Of a stretch of 64,000 bases of DNA, positions 8,539-16,671 are shown one piece after another. Position 1 is the first letter of the stretch. Every line of letters begins with the position of its first letter. The notes below the pieces were generated by a model. The model was not told where the DNA came from, ran no database searches, and was given only the letters and a program-made list of their open reading frames with translations. Source of the stretch: Pseudomonas sp. PDM04 (GTDB taxonomy: Bacteria; Pseudomonadota; Gammaproteobacteria; Pseudomonadales; Pseudomonadaceae); contig NZ_JACVAI010000009.1 in the NCBI RefSeq assembly GCF_014851765.1, forward strand, positions 220,912-284,911, in the 5' to 3' direction. The position numbers and the translations under genes are program-made.

Positions 8539-9714
8539 TCAAGGCAGGGAAGCAGCTCCACGCACCACCGCCTCCCCCACACACGCCCCCCGCAACTGCC
8601 CCTCGAACTGCTCGATAATGGCTGCCCAGCCCTGACGGCTCGCATGCTGGCGCGCATTGAGCCGCACGCAACGCAGGGTCTCGCGCTCCTCCAGCAGCCA
8701 CGCGGCGGCATCGCAGAACGCTGCTTCATCCCCTGGCATGGCCAGCACGCCGTTGTAGCCGTGGCGAATATGCTGCGCCGCTGCCGCCTGATCGTAGGCC
8801 ACCACGCCCAGCCCCGACGCCAGTGCTTCAAGCACCACATTGCCAAAGGTTTCGGTCAGACTCGGAAACACGAACACATCACCTGACGCGTAATGAGCAG
8901 CGAGGGCTTCGCCACGTTGCGCACCGCAGAAAATTGCCTCCGGCAGGTTCTTCTCCAGCGCGGCCCGTTGCGGGCCGTCGCCGACGATGAGCAATTTTAT
9001 TTTTCGCTGTGGATAAGTCGTTGTCAGCGTGTCGAGGCAACGCTTGAGCAAGCCGAGGTTTTTCTCCGGCGCCAGGCGTCCGACGTGGATGACGGCAATG
9101 TCTTTCTCGCCCAGCCCCCATTGTTCGCGCAGTGATTGCAGGCGCTTGCTCGGGTGGAACAACTGGCTGTCGACCCCTCGGGACAGCAGCGCCAGGCGCT
9201 CGAAATGCCGGCGCTCCAGTTCCATCCGCTGGCTGACGCTCGGCACCAGGGTCAGGTTCGAGCGATTGTGGAACCAGCGCAGGTAGTGGGTCAGCAGCCG
9301 TGTGAGCAGGCCGAACCCATACTGGTCGGAGTACTGCTGGAAATTGGTGTGGAAACCGCTCACCACGGAAATCCCCAGGCGCCGCGCCGCACGCAACGCG
9401 GACAGGCCCAGCGGACCTTCCGTGGCGATGTAGAGCACGTCCGGGCGCTGGCGCGTCCAGCGTCGCAACAGTTTGTGCATCGACGACTGGCCCCATTGCA
9501 GACCTGGATACCCCGGCAGCGGCCAGCCGCGGCACAGCAGCAATTCATCGTCGCTGCCCGCCTGCTGATCGCATCCCTGTCGTGGCCGCACCAGCTCCAC
9601 CTGATGCCCGCGCGCGCGCAGACCGTCGCACAAGCGGCCAAGGGTATTGGCCACGCCGTTGATTTCGGGAGGGAAGGTTTCGGTGATCAGGGTGATATGC
9701 AGAGCTGTCGTCAT
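8539..9714 (-). CDS. GT4-family glycosyltransferase
   Basis: Retaining glycosyltransferase with two Rossmann-like halves, 391 residues. The N-terminal half starts ITETFPPEINGVANTLGRL, typical of PimB/mannosyltransferase-like enzymes. The nucleotide-sugar half has IHVGRLAPEKNL and the E-x7-E block (SLTETFGNVVLEALASG). The product may modify a membrane lipid or polysaccharide; neither donor nor acceptor can be named. Two in-frame ATGs lie 24 bases apart (9738 and 9714). I prefer 9714 because a GAGG sequence sits just before it, but both are inside a perfect hairpin. Confidence 0.88.
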   Translation of the reverse strand: MTTALHITLITETFPPEINGVANTLGRLCDGLRARGHQVELVRPRQGCDQQAGSDDELLLCRGWPLPGYPGLQWGQSSMHKLLRRWTRQRPDVLYIATEGPLGLSALRAARRLGISVVSGFHTNFQQYSDQYGFGLLTRLLTHYLRWFHNRSNLTLVPSVSQRMELERRHFERLALLSRGVDSQLFHPSKRLQSLREQWGLGEKDIAVIHVGRLAPEKNLGLLKRCLDTLTTTYPQRKIKLLIVGDGPQRAALEKNLPEAIFCGAQRGEALAAHYASGDVFVFPSLTETFGNVVLEALASGLGVVAYDQAAAAQHIRHGYNGVLAMPGDEAAFCDAAAWLLEERETLRCVRLNARQHASRQGWAAIIEQFEGQLRGACVGEAVVRGAASLP

Positions 9715-9739
9715 GGCCTCAGTGTCGACTGAGGCCATG
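9712..9739 (-). promoter_or_regulatory. Perfect 12-bp inverted repeat over the glycosyltransferase start codon
   Basis: Arms catggcctcagt (9712-9723) and actgaggccatg (9728-9739) are exact reverse complements with a 4-base loop. In the minus-strand mRNA, the Shine-Dalgarno-like GAGG and both candidate ATGs are in the stem. It could hold translation down or be a DNA operator; the role is inferred. Confidence 0.5.
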
Positions 9740-9778
9740 TCGCCGGTGTGGCGGTTTGATGATGGATTTGTGACCGGC

Positions 9779-10531
9779 TCAGCGCTGGCTCACCAGGCTC
9801 TCCGCGCCACGCTCACGCACCCAGAACAGCGTAGCGCCAGCCACGGCGGCCGGCATCATCAGGATGTTGACCAGCGGAATCAGCAGCGCCAGGTAAACCA
9901 TGCCGCCGAAGCTCATGCTCTGCCAGCGCTTCTGCCGCAGCCAGGCGAGCATCTCGTTCCAGCCCAGCTTATGGTTGTCCGCCGGGTAGTCGATGTACTG
10001 GATCGCCATCATCCAGACGCCGAACAGCAGCCACAACGGCGCGGCGATGATGTTGACCACGGGGATGAACGAGAGGATGAACAGCCCGATGGCGCGTGGC
10101 AGGAAGTAGCCGAGCTTGCGCATTTCCCGGGCCAGGGTGCGCGGGACCATGGCGATCAGTTCGCCCCAGCTGAACGCCGGGAAATCATCGGTGCCGCGCA
10201 CCACCACTTCGACTTTCTCGGCGAGGAAGCCGTTGAAGGGGGCCGCGATGATGTTGGCGAGCATGGTGAAGGTGAAAAACACCATCAGTACTACCAGCAC
10301 CACGAAGATCGGCCAGAGGAGGTAACTGAGAAAACCCAGCCAATCGGGCAGGGTTGGCATCAGTGTATCGACCCACAGGCTGAACTGATGGCCGGCCAGA
10401 TAGATCAATCCGACGAACAGCACCAGGTTGATCACCAGGGGAAGCAATACGAAAAGCCGCAGGCTGGGGCTCAGAACCAGCTTGAGGCCTTCGCGCAGGT
10501 ATTGTGGGCCGGACAGAACAGGTGCGGGCAT
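9779..10531 (-). CDS. cysZ: CysZ-like sulfate transport protein (EI24 family)
   Basis: Inner-membrane protein of 250 residues with several hydrophobic segments (about 25-50, 75-100, 145-170 and 205-230). The family start SGPQYLREGLKLVLSPSLRLFVLLP and the motif NIIAAPFNGFLAEKVE match CysZ, which helps sulfate enter the cell for cysteine synthesis. It is a single minus-strand gene divergent from trxB; the glycosyltransferase is 64 bases downstream. It lies about 7 kb from cysDNC and is not part of that operon. Confidence 0.92.
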   Translation of the reverse strand: MPAPVLSGPQYLREGLKLVLSPSLRLFVLLPLVINLVLFVGLIYLAGHQFSLWVDTLMPTLPDWLGFLSYLLWPIFVVLVVLMVFFTFTMLANIIAAPFNGFLAEKVEVVVRGTDDFPAFSWGELIAMVPRTLAREMRKLGYFLPRAIGLFILSFIPVVNIIAAPLWLLFGVWMMAIQYIDYPADNHKLGWNEMLAWLRQKRWQSMSFGGMVYLALLIPLVNILMMPAAVAGATLFWVRERGAESLVSQR

Positions 10532-10844
10532 ATCGTGCTCCGAGAGAGGGGAAACGCGCCGACCTTACCGGCTTTGCCGGGCGGGCGAAAGCACGGGCAA
10601 TGGATCGACATCAGCGGTAACAAAGGCGCCTGTAAACACGCGGCAACAGGATAGAGACCACCTATGAGCTGGATTGTTAAACCGTATTTCCTTAATCTTC
10701 GCCCCCTCGATACATTGCACCCATTCTTTTACAGGACTGTCGAGTTCAAGCCTTCCCCAAGTGCTTTCAATGGTCCTTTTTTATTCACGCCGGCAACCCG
10801 GCGTTCCGCGCCAGTCGTTTTGGGCCGGTCAACAGGAGCAGGTC

Positions 10845-11807
10845 ATGTCTGAAGTCCGTCATTCGCGAGTGATTATTCTCGGTTCCGGCCCTGCCGGTTA
10901 CAGCGCTGCGGTCTATGCCGCCCGTGCCAACCTCAAGCCGCTGCTGATCACCGGCATGCAGGCCGGCGGTCAATTGACCACCACCACCGAAGTCGACAAC
11001 TGGCCGGGCGACGTCCACGGCCTGACCGGCCCGGTGTTGATGGAACGCATGAAAGAGCACGCCGAGCGCTTTGAGACCGAGATCGTTTTCGATCACATCA
11101 ACGCCGTGGACTTCGCCGCCAAGCCGTACACCCTGACCGGCGACAGCGCGACCTACACCTGTGACGCCCTGATCATCGCCACCGGCGCCAGCGCCCGCTA
11201 CTTGGGCCTGCCCTCGGAAGAAGCGTTCATGGGCAAGGGCGTTTCGGCCTGCGCGACCTGCGACGGTTTCTTCTACCGCAACAAGCCGGTGGCCGTGGTC
11301 GGTGGCGGCAACACCGCTGTCGAAGAAGCACTGTACCTGGCCAACATCGCCAGCACCGTGACCCTGATCCACCGTCGCGATACCTTCCGCGCCGAGAAGA
11401 TCCTGATCGACAAGCTCAACGCCCGTGTGGCCGAAGGCAAGATCATCCTGAAGCTGAACTCGACCCTGGACGAAGTCCTGGGCGACAACATGGGCGTGAC
11501 CGGCGCCCGTCTGAAAAACAACGACGGCAGCTTCGACGAAGTGAAAGTCGACGGCGTGTTCATCGCCATCGGCCATACCCCGAACACCTCGCTGTTCGAG
11601 GGCCAGCTGACGCTCAAGGACGGTTACCTGGTGGTTCAGGGCGGCCGCGACGGCAACGCGACTGCGACCAGCGTCGAAGGGATCTTCGCCGCCGGCGACG
11701 TGGCTGACCACGTTTACCGCCAGGCGATCACCTCGGCGGGTGCAGGCTGCATGGCGGCGCTGGACACCGAGCGCTACCTCGACGGTCTGCAGAACGCTTC
11801 GTTCTGA
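10845..11807 (+). CDS. trxB: Thioredoxin-disulfide reductase (TrxB)
   Basis: FAD/NADPH enzyme that keeps thioredoxin reduced. 320 residues from ATG 10845, which has AGGAG nine bases upstream. The frame is open further upstream, but the conserved N-terminus is SRVIILGSGPAGYSAAVYAARA. The redox-active CATC motif (SACATCDGFFYRN), the NADPH-binding VVGGGNTAVEEA and the C-terminal FAD motif IFAAGDVADHVYRQ are all present. A terminator follows the stop within 15 bases. Confidence 0.97.
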   Translation: MSEVRHSRVIILGSGPAGYSAAVYAARANLKPLLITGMQAGGQLTTTTEVDNWPGDVHGLTGPVLMERMKEHAERFETEIVFDHINAVDFAAKPYTLTGDSATYTCDALIIATGASARYLGLPSEEAFMGKGVSACATCDGFFYRNKPVAVVGGGNTAVEEALYLANIASTVTLIHRRDTFRAEKILIDKLNARVAEGKIILKLNSTLDEVLGDNMGVTGARLKNNDGSFDEVKVDGVFIAIGHTPNTSLFEGQLTLKDGYLVVQGGRDGNATATSVEGIFAAGDVADHVYRQAITSAGAGCMAALDTERYLDGLQNASF

Positions 11808-11819
11808 GACTGTTGAAAT

Positions 11820-11848
11820 GAAAAAACCGGCTTCGGCCGGTTTTTTTG
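11820..11848 (+). terminator. Terminator after trxB
   Basis: Stem aaaaccggc / gccggtttt with loop ttcg, ending in seven Ts; also A-rich on the left, so it may work in both directions. Confidence 0.9.
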
Positions 11849-11878
11849 TGCCCACGTTTAATGCCTGATCACGTACCC

Positions 11879-11969
11879 TGTGGGAGCGGGCTTGCTCGCG
11901 AAGGCGGTGTGGCAGTCAACATTGATATCGCCTGACACGACGCTTTCGCGAGCAAGCCCGCTCCCACAA
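11879..11969. repeat. REP pair (REPIN-like), cttgctcgcgaa subtype
   Basis: Inverted pair: tgtgggagcgggcttgctcg on the left, and cgagcaagcccgctcccaca on the right. This subtype has GGGCTTGCTCGCGAA where the others have GAGCCTGCTCGCGAT. It lies between convergent trxB and the aminotransferase. Confidence 0.9.
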
Positions 11970-11981
11970 GGGATGGTGTTA

Positions 11982-13232
11982 TCAGGCCAGTTTCTGCAGA
12001 CATGCTTCAAAAATGTCCAGGCCTTCCTCCAGGACTTCGGCCTCAATGGTCAACGGCGCCAGCAACCGGATGATGTGGCGGGACTTGCCGCTGGGCATCA
12101 ACAGCAAGCCGGCGTCACGTGCCAGGGCCAGCAGTTGGGTCAACTGGGCCGGGGCTGGCGTGCCGTCGGCGTTGGCCAGTTCGATGCCGCGCATGGCGCC
12201 GACGCCTGTCAGGCGTCCCAGGTACGGCGACAGGTTGTCGGCGCGCCAGGCTTCGTAGCGGCTGACGATCGCTTGCTCCTGCTGCGAGCCCCAGTTGTGC
12301 AGGTTGGCATCGGTCATTTCGTCCAGCGTCGCCAAGGCGGCGGCGCAGGCAATCGGGTTGCCCGAGTAAGTGCCGCCGAGCCCACCCTTGGGCAAGATGT
12401 CCAGCAGCGCCTTGCGTCCAACCACCGCGCCCAGCGGAATGCCACCGCCGATACTTTTGCCGAGCAGGATCAGGTCCGGCTCGATGCCCAGCCGTGTAAA
12501 CGCAAAGCGCTGACCGGTGCGTCCGAACCCGGACTGGATTTCATCGGCAATCAACAGGATGTTCTTTTCATCGCACAAACGGCGCAGGGCCTTGGCGAAC
12601 TCGATGTCCAGTGCCAGGAAACCGGCTTCGCCCTGCACCGGTTCGACGATGAAACAGGCGATGTCTTCGATATCGATTTCGACGCTGAACAGCCTGTCCA
12701 GCGCCTTCAAGGCGTCCGCACAGGTCACCCCGTTGTCTTTGCTGGGGAAGGGCAGGTGATACACCGGGCCGGGCAGCACGCCAACCTTTTGCTTGTAGGG
12801 CGCGACCTTGCCGTTGAGATTGAGCGTGCCGAGGGTGCGGCCGTGGAAGGCGCCGTCGAAGGCGATGACGGCGGTGCGACCGGTCGCGCCACGGACGATC
12901 TTCAAGGCGTTCTCGGCCGCTTCCGCGCCGCTGTTGGTGAGCATGCCGCTGACGGGGTAGTCCAGCGGAACGAACCCGGCCAGGCGCTCCATGAAGTCCA
13001 GATAGGGCGTGTGCGCAGCGGCATTGAACGCGTAATGGGTCAGCCGCGTGGCTTGCTCGCGGATGGCCTCGACGATGCGCGGGTGACAATGACCGAGGTT
13101 CAACACGCCGATGCCGCCCACGAAGTCGATGTAGCGTTTGCCGGCGGTGTCCCAGACCTCGGCATTTCTGCCGTGGCTGAGGGTGACGGGGTGGACGACG
13201 TTGATCGACTGGCTGATGGATTCGCTGCTCAT
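11982..13232 (-). CDS. Class III PLP-dependent aminotransferase (GABA/ornithine-type)
   Basis: 416-residue fold-type I aminotransferase. The pattern GGIGVLNLGHCHPRIVEAI near the N-terminus, NSGAEAAENALK (PLP phosphate), AFHGRTLGTL, LLIADEIQSGFGRTG and the Schiff-base lysine in LLGKSIGGGIPLGA are all seen. It resembles 4-aminobutyrate/2-oxoglutarate transaminases. No succinate-semialdehyde dehydrogenase is adjacent, so the substrate is unproven. ATG 13232 fits the family N-terminus; ATG 13265 adds 11 residues. Neither has a clear Shine-Dalgarno. Confidence 0.88.
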   Translation of the reverse strand: MSSESISQSINVVHPVTLSHGRNAEVWDTAGKRYIDFVGGIGVLNLGHCHPRIVEAIREQATRLTHYAFNAAAHTPYLDFMERLAGFVPLDYPVSGMLTNSGAEAAENALKIVRGATGRTAVIAFDGAFHGRTLGTLNLNGKVAPYKQKVGVLPGPVYHLPFPSKDNGVTCADALKALDRLFSVEIDIEDIACFIVEPVQGEAGFLALDIEFAKALRRLCDEKNILLIADEIQSGFGRTGQRFAFTRLGIEPDLILLGKSIGGGIPLGAVVGRKALLDILPKGGLGGTYSGNPIACAAALATLDEMTDANLHNWGSQQEQAIVSRYEAWRADNLSPYLGRLTGVGAMRGIELANADGTPAPAQLTQLLALARDAGLLLMPSGKSRHIIRLLAPLTIEAEVLEEGLDIFEACLQKLA

Positions 13233-13342
13233 GGATGACCGACTCGGAAGAAGGAGAACGTCCATTTATCTAAGCCGCGAGCGGTGGTGCCCGGCAAACG
13301 AAATAAAGTTGCCGGGTCAATCTTAAAAGTCGGGATGTGCGC

Positions 13343-13366
13343 CGTGGGAGCGAGCCTGCTCGCGCC
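13343..13366. repeat. Single REP element
   Basis: gtgggagcgagcctgctcgcg without an inverted partner nearby, just downstream of hopJ. Confidence 0.75.
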
Positions 13367-13378
13367 CAGCGTGCAGAT

Positions 13379-13717
13379 TCAGCGGCGGGTCAGTGGCGGC
13401 TGGTTGAACTTCACCCCGGCCAGGCCGTGGGCGATCAGTGCGCGGATGTTGCCGTGATCGCTGCCCTCAGGCGTGGCGACGACGCTGCGGTAATGCTCGC
13501 CGAAGGCCAGCAGCGCTTCTTCGTCGCTCAGGCCTTCGAGCAGGGCCAAGCCCAGGGTCTTGCACGAACCTTCGTTCTGCCCGGCGGCATTTTCCACGCC
13601 GCCGTTGTTGAAAGCCTGCGGCTGGTAGTCGTAACCCGCGGCAATGAACGCCAGGGTGTCGGCAAAGACGTGTTCGCCGCTCTTGAGGCGGGTGCGCAGG
13701 GTGTTCAAGTCAGTCAT
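13379..13717 (-). CDS. HopJ-family protein (annotated as type III effector HopJ)
   Basis: Small conserved protein, 112 residues from ATG 13717 (MTDLNTLRTRLKSGEHVFADTL). The HopJ core is in FIAAGYDYQPQAFNNGG and the following block with LGLALLEGLSDEEALLAFGEHYR. Although named after a plant-pathogen effector, it sits at the end of a housekeeping-like pterin operon, with an 8-base overlap with the DUF1244 gene. No type III machinery is in the window. A role in secretion is therefore doubtful, and an enzymatic or regulatory role linked to the operon is as likely. The longer open frame from 13825 runs through DUF1244 and was not used. Confidence 0.85.
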   Translation of the reverse strand: MTDLNTLRTRLKSGEHVFADTLAFIAAGYDYQPQAFNNGGVENAAGQNEGSCKTLGLALLEGLSDEEALLAFGEHYRSVVATPEGSDHGNIRALIAHGLAGVKFNQPPLTRR

Positions 13718-14006
13718 GGGGCTTTCCTTTGGCGAACGCCGCCTGTTGTTCGGCGCTGGCTTCTTTCTGGTATTGGGCTTTCCACTCGGCGTACGGCATG
13801 CCGTACACGACTTCGCGGGCGTCATCGAGGCTGACCTCGATCTGGCGTTCGTCGGCGGCGGCCTTGTACCACTTGGAGAGGCAGTTGCGGCAGAAACCCG
13901 AGAGGTTCATCAGGTCGATGTTCTGCACGTCCTTGCGGCTGTCCAGGTGCGCGACCAGCCGACGGAAGGCGGCGGCTTCAAGTTCGAGGCGTTGTTGCTC
14001 GGTCAT
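13710..14006 (-). CDS. DUF1244 family protein
   Basis: 98-residue conserved protein of unknown function. A conserved Cys pair lies in SGFCRNCLSKWYKAAADER, followed by the GMPYAEWKAQYQ block. The CRNC motif suggests metal or redox chemistry, but that is not shown. It overlaps hopJ by 8 bases and sits about 98 bases after folX, so it belongs to the folM-folE-folX transcription unit. Confidence 0.88.
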   Translation of the reverse strand: MTEQQRLELEAAAFRRLVAHLDSRKDVQNIDLMNLSGFCRNCLSKWYKAAADERQIEVSLDDAREVVYGMPYAEWKAQYQKEASAEQQAAFAKGKPHD

Positions 14007-14103
14007 GGGGCGTCTCTGCGAGACAGCTGTCAGCGGCGAGCTTCAAGCTGCAGGATGGGTGGTGGTGGATCGAAGTTTACAGCGTGCGGCGTGAAGCTTG
14101 TAG

Positions 14104-14475
14104 CTAGCGGCTCGCTGCCAAGGTGATTGACACCGACTCGGCGAAACGCAGGGCGTGGGGTTTGTCGACCTCCACTTCGGCGTACAGCACCGACGCGTTG
14201 GCCATGACCAGGTCAAGAATTTCCTGGGTCAGGCGTTCGAGCAGGGCAAAGCGATTGCCCTCGACGTGGGCGATGATTGCCTTGGTGATGGTCCGGTAAT
14301 TCAGCGCGTGATCGATGTCATTGTCACGCACCGCTTCCTGGGCTGCGTAAAGGATGGTCAGGTTGATCAACACATCCTGCTTGTTGAGGATCTCGTCCTC
14401 GTTGATACCGATGTAGGTGCGCAGGCACAGATCCTTTACCCGGATGCGTGCCATGCCTGGTTGAAGTTGTGGCAT
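14104..14475 (-). CDS. folX: Dihydroneopterin triphosphate 2'-epimerase (FolX)
   Basis: 123-residue tunnelling-fold enzyme related to FolB. It converts dihydroneopterin triphosphate to dihydromonapterin triphosphate, on the way to tetrahydromonapterin (the cofactor of phenylalanine hydroxylase in Pseudomonas). The family start MARIRVKDLCLRTYIGINEDE, the central YRTITKAI and the C-terminal VEVDKPHALRFAESVS are present. ATG 14475 gives the family length and sits two bases after the folE stop. The operon order folM-folE-folX favours FolX over FolB. Confidence 0.9.
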   Translation of the reverse strand: MPQLQPGMARIRVKDLCLRTYIGINEDEILNKQDVLINLTILYAAQEAVRDNDIDHALNYRTITKAIIAHVEGNRFALLERLTQEILDLVMANASVLYAEVEVDKPHALRFAESVSITLAASR

Positions 14476-14477
14476 TA

Positions 14478-15053
14478 CTACTTGCTCCGTCCAATCAATT
14501 GCAGGAACTCCTGGCGGGTGTTGCTCGACTCGCGGAAAGCGCCGAGCATCACCGAGGTGTTCATGGTCGAATTCTGTTTCTCGACGCCGCGCATCATCAT
14601 GCACATGTGCCGGGCCTCGATGACCACCGCGACACCGGCCGCCCCCGTGACCTGTTGCACGGCGTCGGCGATTTGCCGGGTGAGGTTTTCCTGGATCTGC
14701 AGGCGTCGGGCGAACATGTCCACCAGCCGTGCAATCTTCGACAGGCCCAGCACCTTGCCCGTTGGAATATAAGCCACATGCGCCTTGCCGATGAAGGGCA
14801 GCATGTGATGTTCGCAGAGCGAGTACAACTCGATGTTGTCGACGATCACCATTTCATCGTTGTCGGAGGCGAACAGCGCGCCATTGACGATCTCTTCGAC
14901 ACTCTGCTCATAACCGTGGCAAAGGTACTGCATGGCCTTGGCCGCGCGCATCGGGGTGTCGAGCAGGCCTTCACGGTCGGGGTTCTCACCCAGGCCGATG
15001 AGAATCTCGCGATAGCTTTGGGACAGCGCATTCTGGTGCAGGGAAAACGTCAT
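14478..15053 (-). CDS. folE: GTP cyclohydrolase I (FolE)
   Basis: First step of pterin and folate synthesis: GTP to dihydroneopterin triphosphate. 191 residues, slightly short for FolE. The zinc ligands are visible in CEHHMLPFIGKAH and in EARHMCMMMRG. VLGLSKIARLVDMFARRLQIQENLT is the signature helix, and NSTMNTSVMLGAFR the C-terminal core. In the operon between folM and folX it probably feeds monapterin rather than folate, and a second folE copy for folate may exist elsewhere. In P. putida a folE gene is light-induced, which is relevant given the LOV gene 3 kb away. Confidence 0.95.
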   Translation of the reverse strand: MTFSLHQNALSQSYREILIGLGENPDREGLLDTPMRAAKAMQYLCHGYEQSVEEIVNGALFASDNDEMVIVDNIELYSLCEHHMLPFIGKAHVAYIPTGKVLGLSKIARLVDMFARRLQIQENLTRQIADAVQQVTGAAGVAVVIEARHMCMMMRGVEKQNSTMNTSVMLGAFRESSNTRQEFLQLIGRSK

Positions 15054-15074
15054 GGATGATCCTCGCTGCGTCGC

Positions 15075-15785
15075 CTACTTGAGGTGCCGTCCGCCGTTGA
15101 CGGTCAGGGTCGTGCCGGTGACATAAGGGTTGTCGAGCAAATAACGCAGGCTCTGGTAAATCACTTCGCTGCCGGGTTCGATGCCCAGCGCCGACTTGGC
15201 CAGTGCCTTGGCGCGATACGTCGCGTCGTCGTGCGGATTGAACAGTAGCAGGGCCGGGGCAATCCCGTTGACCTTGATGGCGGGCGCGTACTTCGCCGCA
15301 AAGGACAGGGTCAGGCTGTCGAGCCCGGCCTTGCTGGCGCAGTAGCCGATGTGCTGGCTGCTGCCCTTGCGGGTCACGTCATCGCTGATGTGCACGATAT
15401 CGGCCGGGTTCGAGCGCCGCAGCAGGTCGACGCAGTGCAGGTTGATCAGGTAGGGCGCCAACATGTGCACGCTGAACAGGCGGGTGAAGGCCTCGGCGTC
15501 GGTGTCCGGGGTCTCGGCCAGCCATTCGGAGGCGTTGTGGATAATTGCCCGCAGGCTGTCGGTGTGGTTTTTCAGTTCGCCGATGAAAGCGAAAATGCCG
15601 GCTTCGCTGGACAGGTCGGCGAACAGCGCCGTTGCACCCAGATCACGCAGCGTCTGGACGCCGGGGCGTTCCGTGCGGTAGCTGAAAATCACCGCATGCC
15701 CGTCTTCGAGCAACCGCTGTGCACAGTGCAGGCCGACCCGTTGGGCGGCACCGGTAATGAGGATCGGGGCGGATGAAGAGGTCAT
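15075..15785 (-). CDS. folM: Dihydromonapterin reductase (FolM)
   Basis: SDR-family enzyme of 236 residues that reduces dihydromonapterin to tetrahydromonapterin and also has dihydrofolate reductase activity. It has the pteridine-reductase type motif LITGAAQRVG (TGxxxRxG) at residues 8-18, NASEW near 85, the catalytic YCASKAGLDSL near 147, and GIAPALLLF. It is first of the minus-strand operon, 21 bases ahead of folE. An 11-bp inverted repeat lies just upstream of its start. Confidence 0.93.
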   Translation of the reverse strand: MTSSSAPILITGAAQRVGLHCAQRLLEDGHAVIFSYRTERPGVQTLRDLGATALFADLSSEAGIFAFIGELKNHTDSLRAIIHNASEWLAETPDTDAEAFTRLFSVHMLAPYLINLHCVDLLRRSNPADIVHISDDVTRKGSSQHIGYCASKAGLDSLTLSFAAKYAPAIKVNGIAPALLLFNPHDDATYRAKALAKSALGIEPGSEVIYQSLRYLLDNPYVTGTTLTVNGGRHLK

Positions 15786-15791
15786 GAACGG

Positions 15792-15834
15792 CTCGCGTTG
15801 CGGTCAGTGCAAAACTATACCAGCGCAACGCGAG
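15792..15834 (-). promoter_or_regulatory. Candidate operator/promoter of the folM operon with 11-bp perfect inverted repeat
   Basis: ctcgcgttgcg (15792-15802) and cgcaacgcgag (15824-15834) are exact reverse complements, separated by 21 bases. The spacer contains, on the minus strand, GGTATAGT, a plausible -10 box. The arms therefore straddle the likely promoter, 7 bases from the folM ATG. I read it as a repressor or activator site; an mRNA hairpin is the alternative. Confidence 0.5.
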
Positions 15835-15900
15835 GTTCACCTATGGGCTGCCATTGCGTCAGCCTTGCCGGCGCACACTCGCTCCGGCAGGAAGGAGACT

Positions 15901-16464
15901 TCAGCGGATGGCTTCGGTCGACACTCGCCGCAGCGGGGTGCTGTTCAGCCAGCCCGCCAGCAGCCGGGTCGACAACGGAATGAAGAAGTAGACCATCAGC
16001 GGCGTCAGGCACAGCGTGCTGATCAGCACCCGTGGCAGCAGGCTCATTTCGCCCAGCAGCGGACCGAGGACAAGGTTGAACAGCAGCGATACCGGAAAGA
16101 ATGCCAGCCAGATGGCCACTGCCTGTTTCCAGCGAGGCGGGCGCTGGCCGGCCGCACCGAACCAGCCTTCGATGCCGCTCACGCGATGTTCGGTCTTGTG
16201 CGCGAACAGGTCGCTGCCGCGGGTCAGCCAGGCCGTGCGCGAGGCCGAGTGCTCCCAGGCGTGCATGGTCTGTTCATTGGCAAAGCGGAAGATAATCTGG
16301 AATTCGTCGCCGCCGGGTGGCGGGGCAAGCACGCCAGAGCCGAGATAACCCTGGAAGTCGGTGGCCAGTTGTTCGCCTTCGCGAAGCCAGGCCATCAGGT
16401 CCTGATAGCGTCCATCGGCGACGCGGCGCGCAACCATCAGTGTGACGGGTGAGGTAGTCATCAT
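15901..16464 (-). CDS. Antibiotic-biosynthesis-monooxygenase-fold membrane protein
   Basis: 187 residues. The N-terminal ~100 residues form an ABM/dimeric alpha-beta barrel domain (VTLMVARRVADGRYQDLMAW, FQGYLGSGVL, FQIIFRFANEQTMHAWEHS). The C-terminal half has two hydrophobic segments (about 118-138 and 142-165), so the domain is tethered to the inner membrane. ATG 16464 has GGAG seven bases upstream. It is divergent from the MerR regulator, 207 bases apart, and transcribed toward folM. Function is unknown; the pairing with a LitR-type regulator suggests shared control. Confidence 0.85.
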   Translation of the reverse strand: MMTTSPVTLMVARRVADGRYQDLMAWLREGEQLATDFQGYLGSGVLAPPPGGDEFQIIFRFANEQTMHAWEHSASRTAWLTRGSDLFAHKTEHRVSGIEGWFGAAGQRPPRWKQAVAIWLAFFPVSLLFNLVLGPLLGEMSLLPRVLISTLCLTPLMVYFFIPLSTRLLAGWLNSTPLRRVSTEAIR

Positions 16465-16671
16465 GTAACTCCGTAAGTCGAACGCGTCACTCCGGATAGG
16501 AGTTTCGCCAGGCGCAGCGCCGGGGTGGTGGGCTGCGTCTTGGTACAAGCAAGGAATACGCCGGATTCTACAGGTTATCGGATGACAATCCTCATTGACC
16601 TATGTCTTGAATGAAGAGGGGGTAGGCGAGGTAAGATAGGATCCAATTTACCCAAAAGCGTTGTCTGCCCA

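Noticed and set aside
13379..13717. HopJ as evidence for a type III secretion locus
   Set aside because: No secretion or chaperone genes nearby and the gene overlaps a metabolic operon member.
16465..16671. PplR-type direct repeat T(G/A)TACA-N12-TGTA(C/T)A before the MerR or ABM genes
   Set aside because: Only single partial matches (ggtaca, tctaca) with wrong spacing; not enough to call a site.
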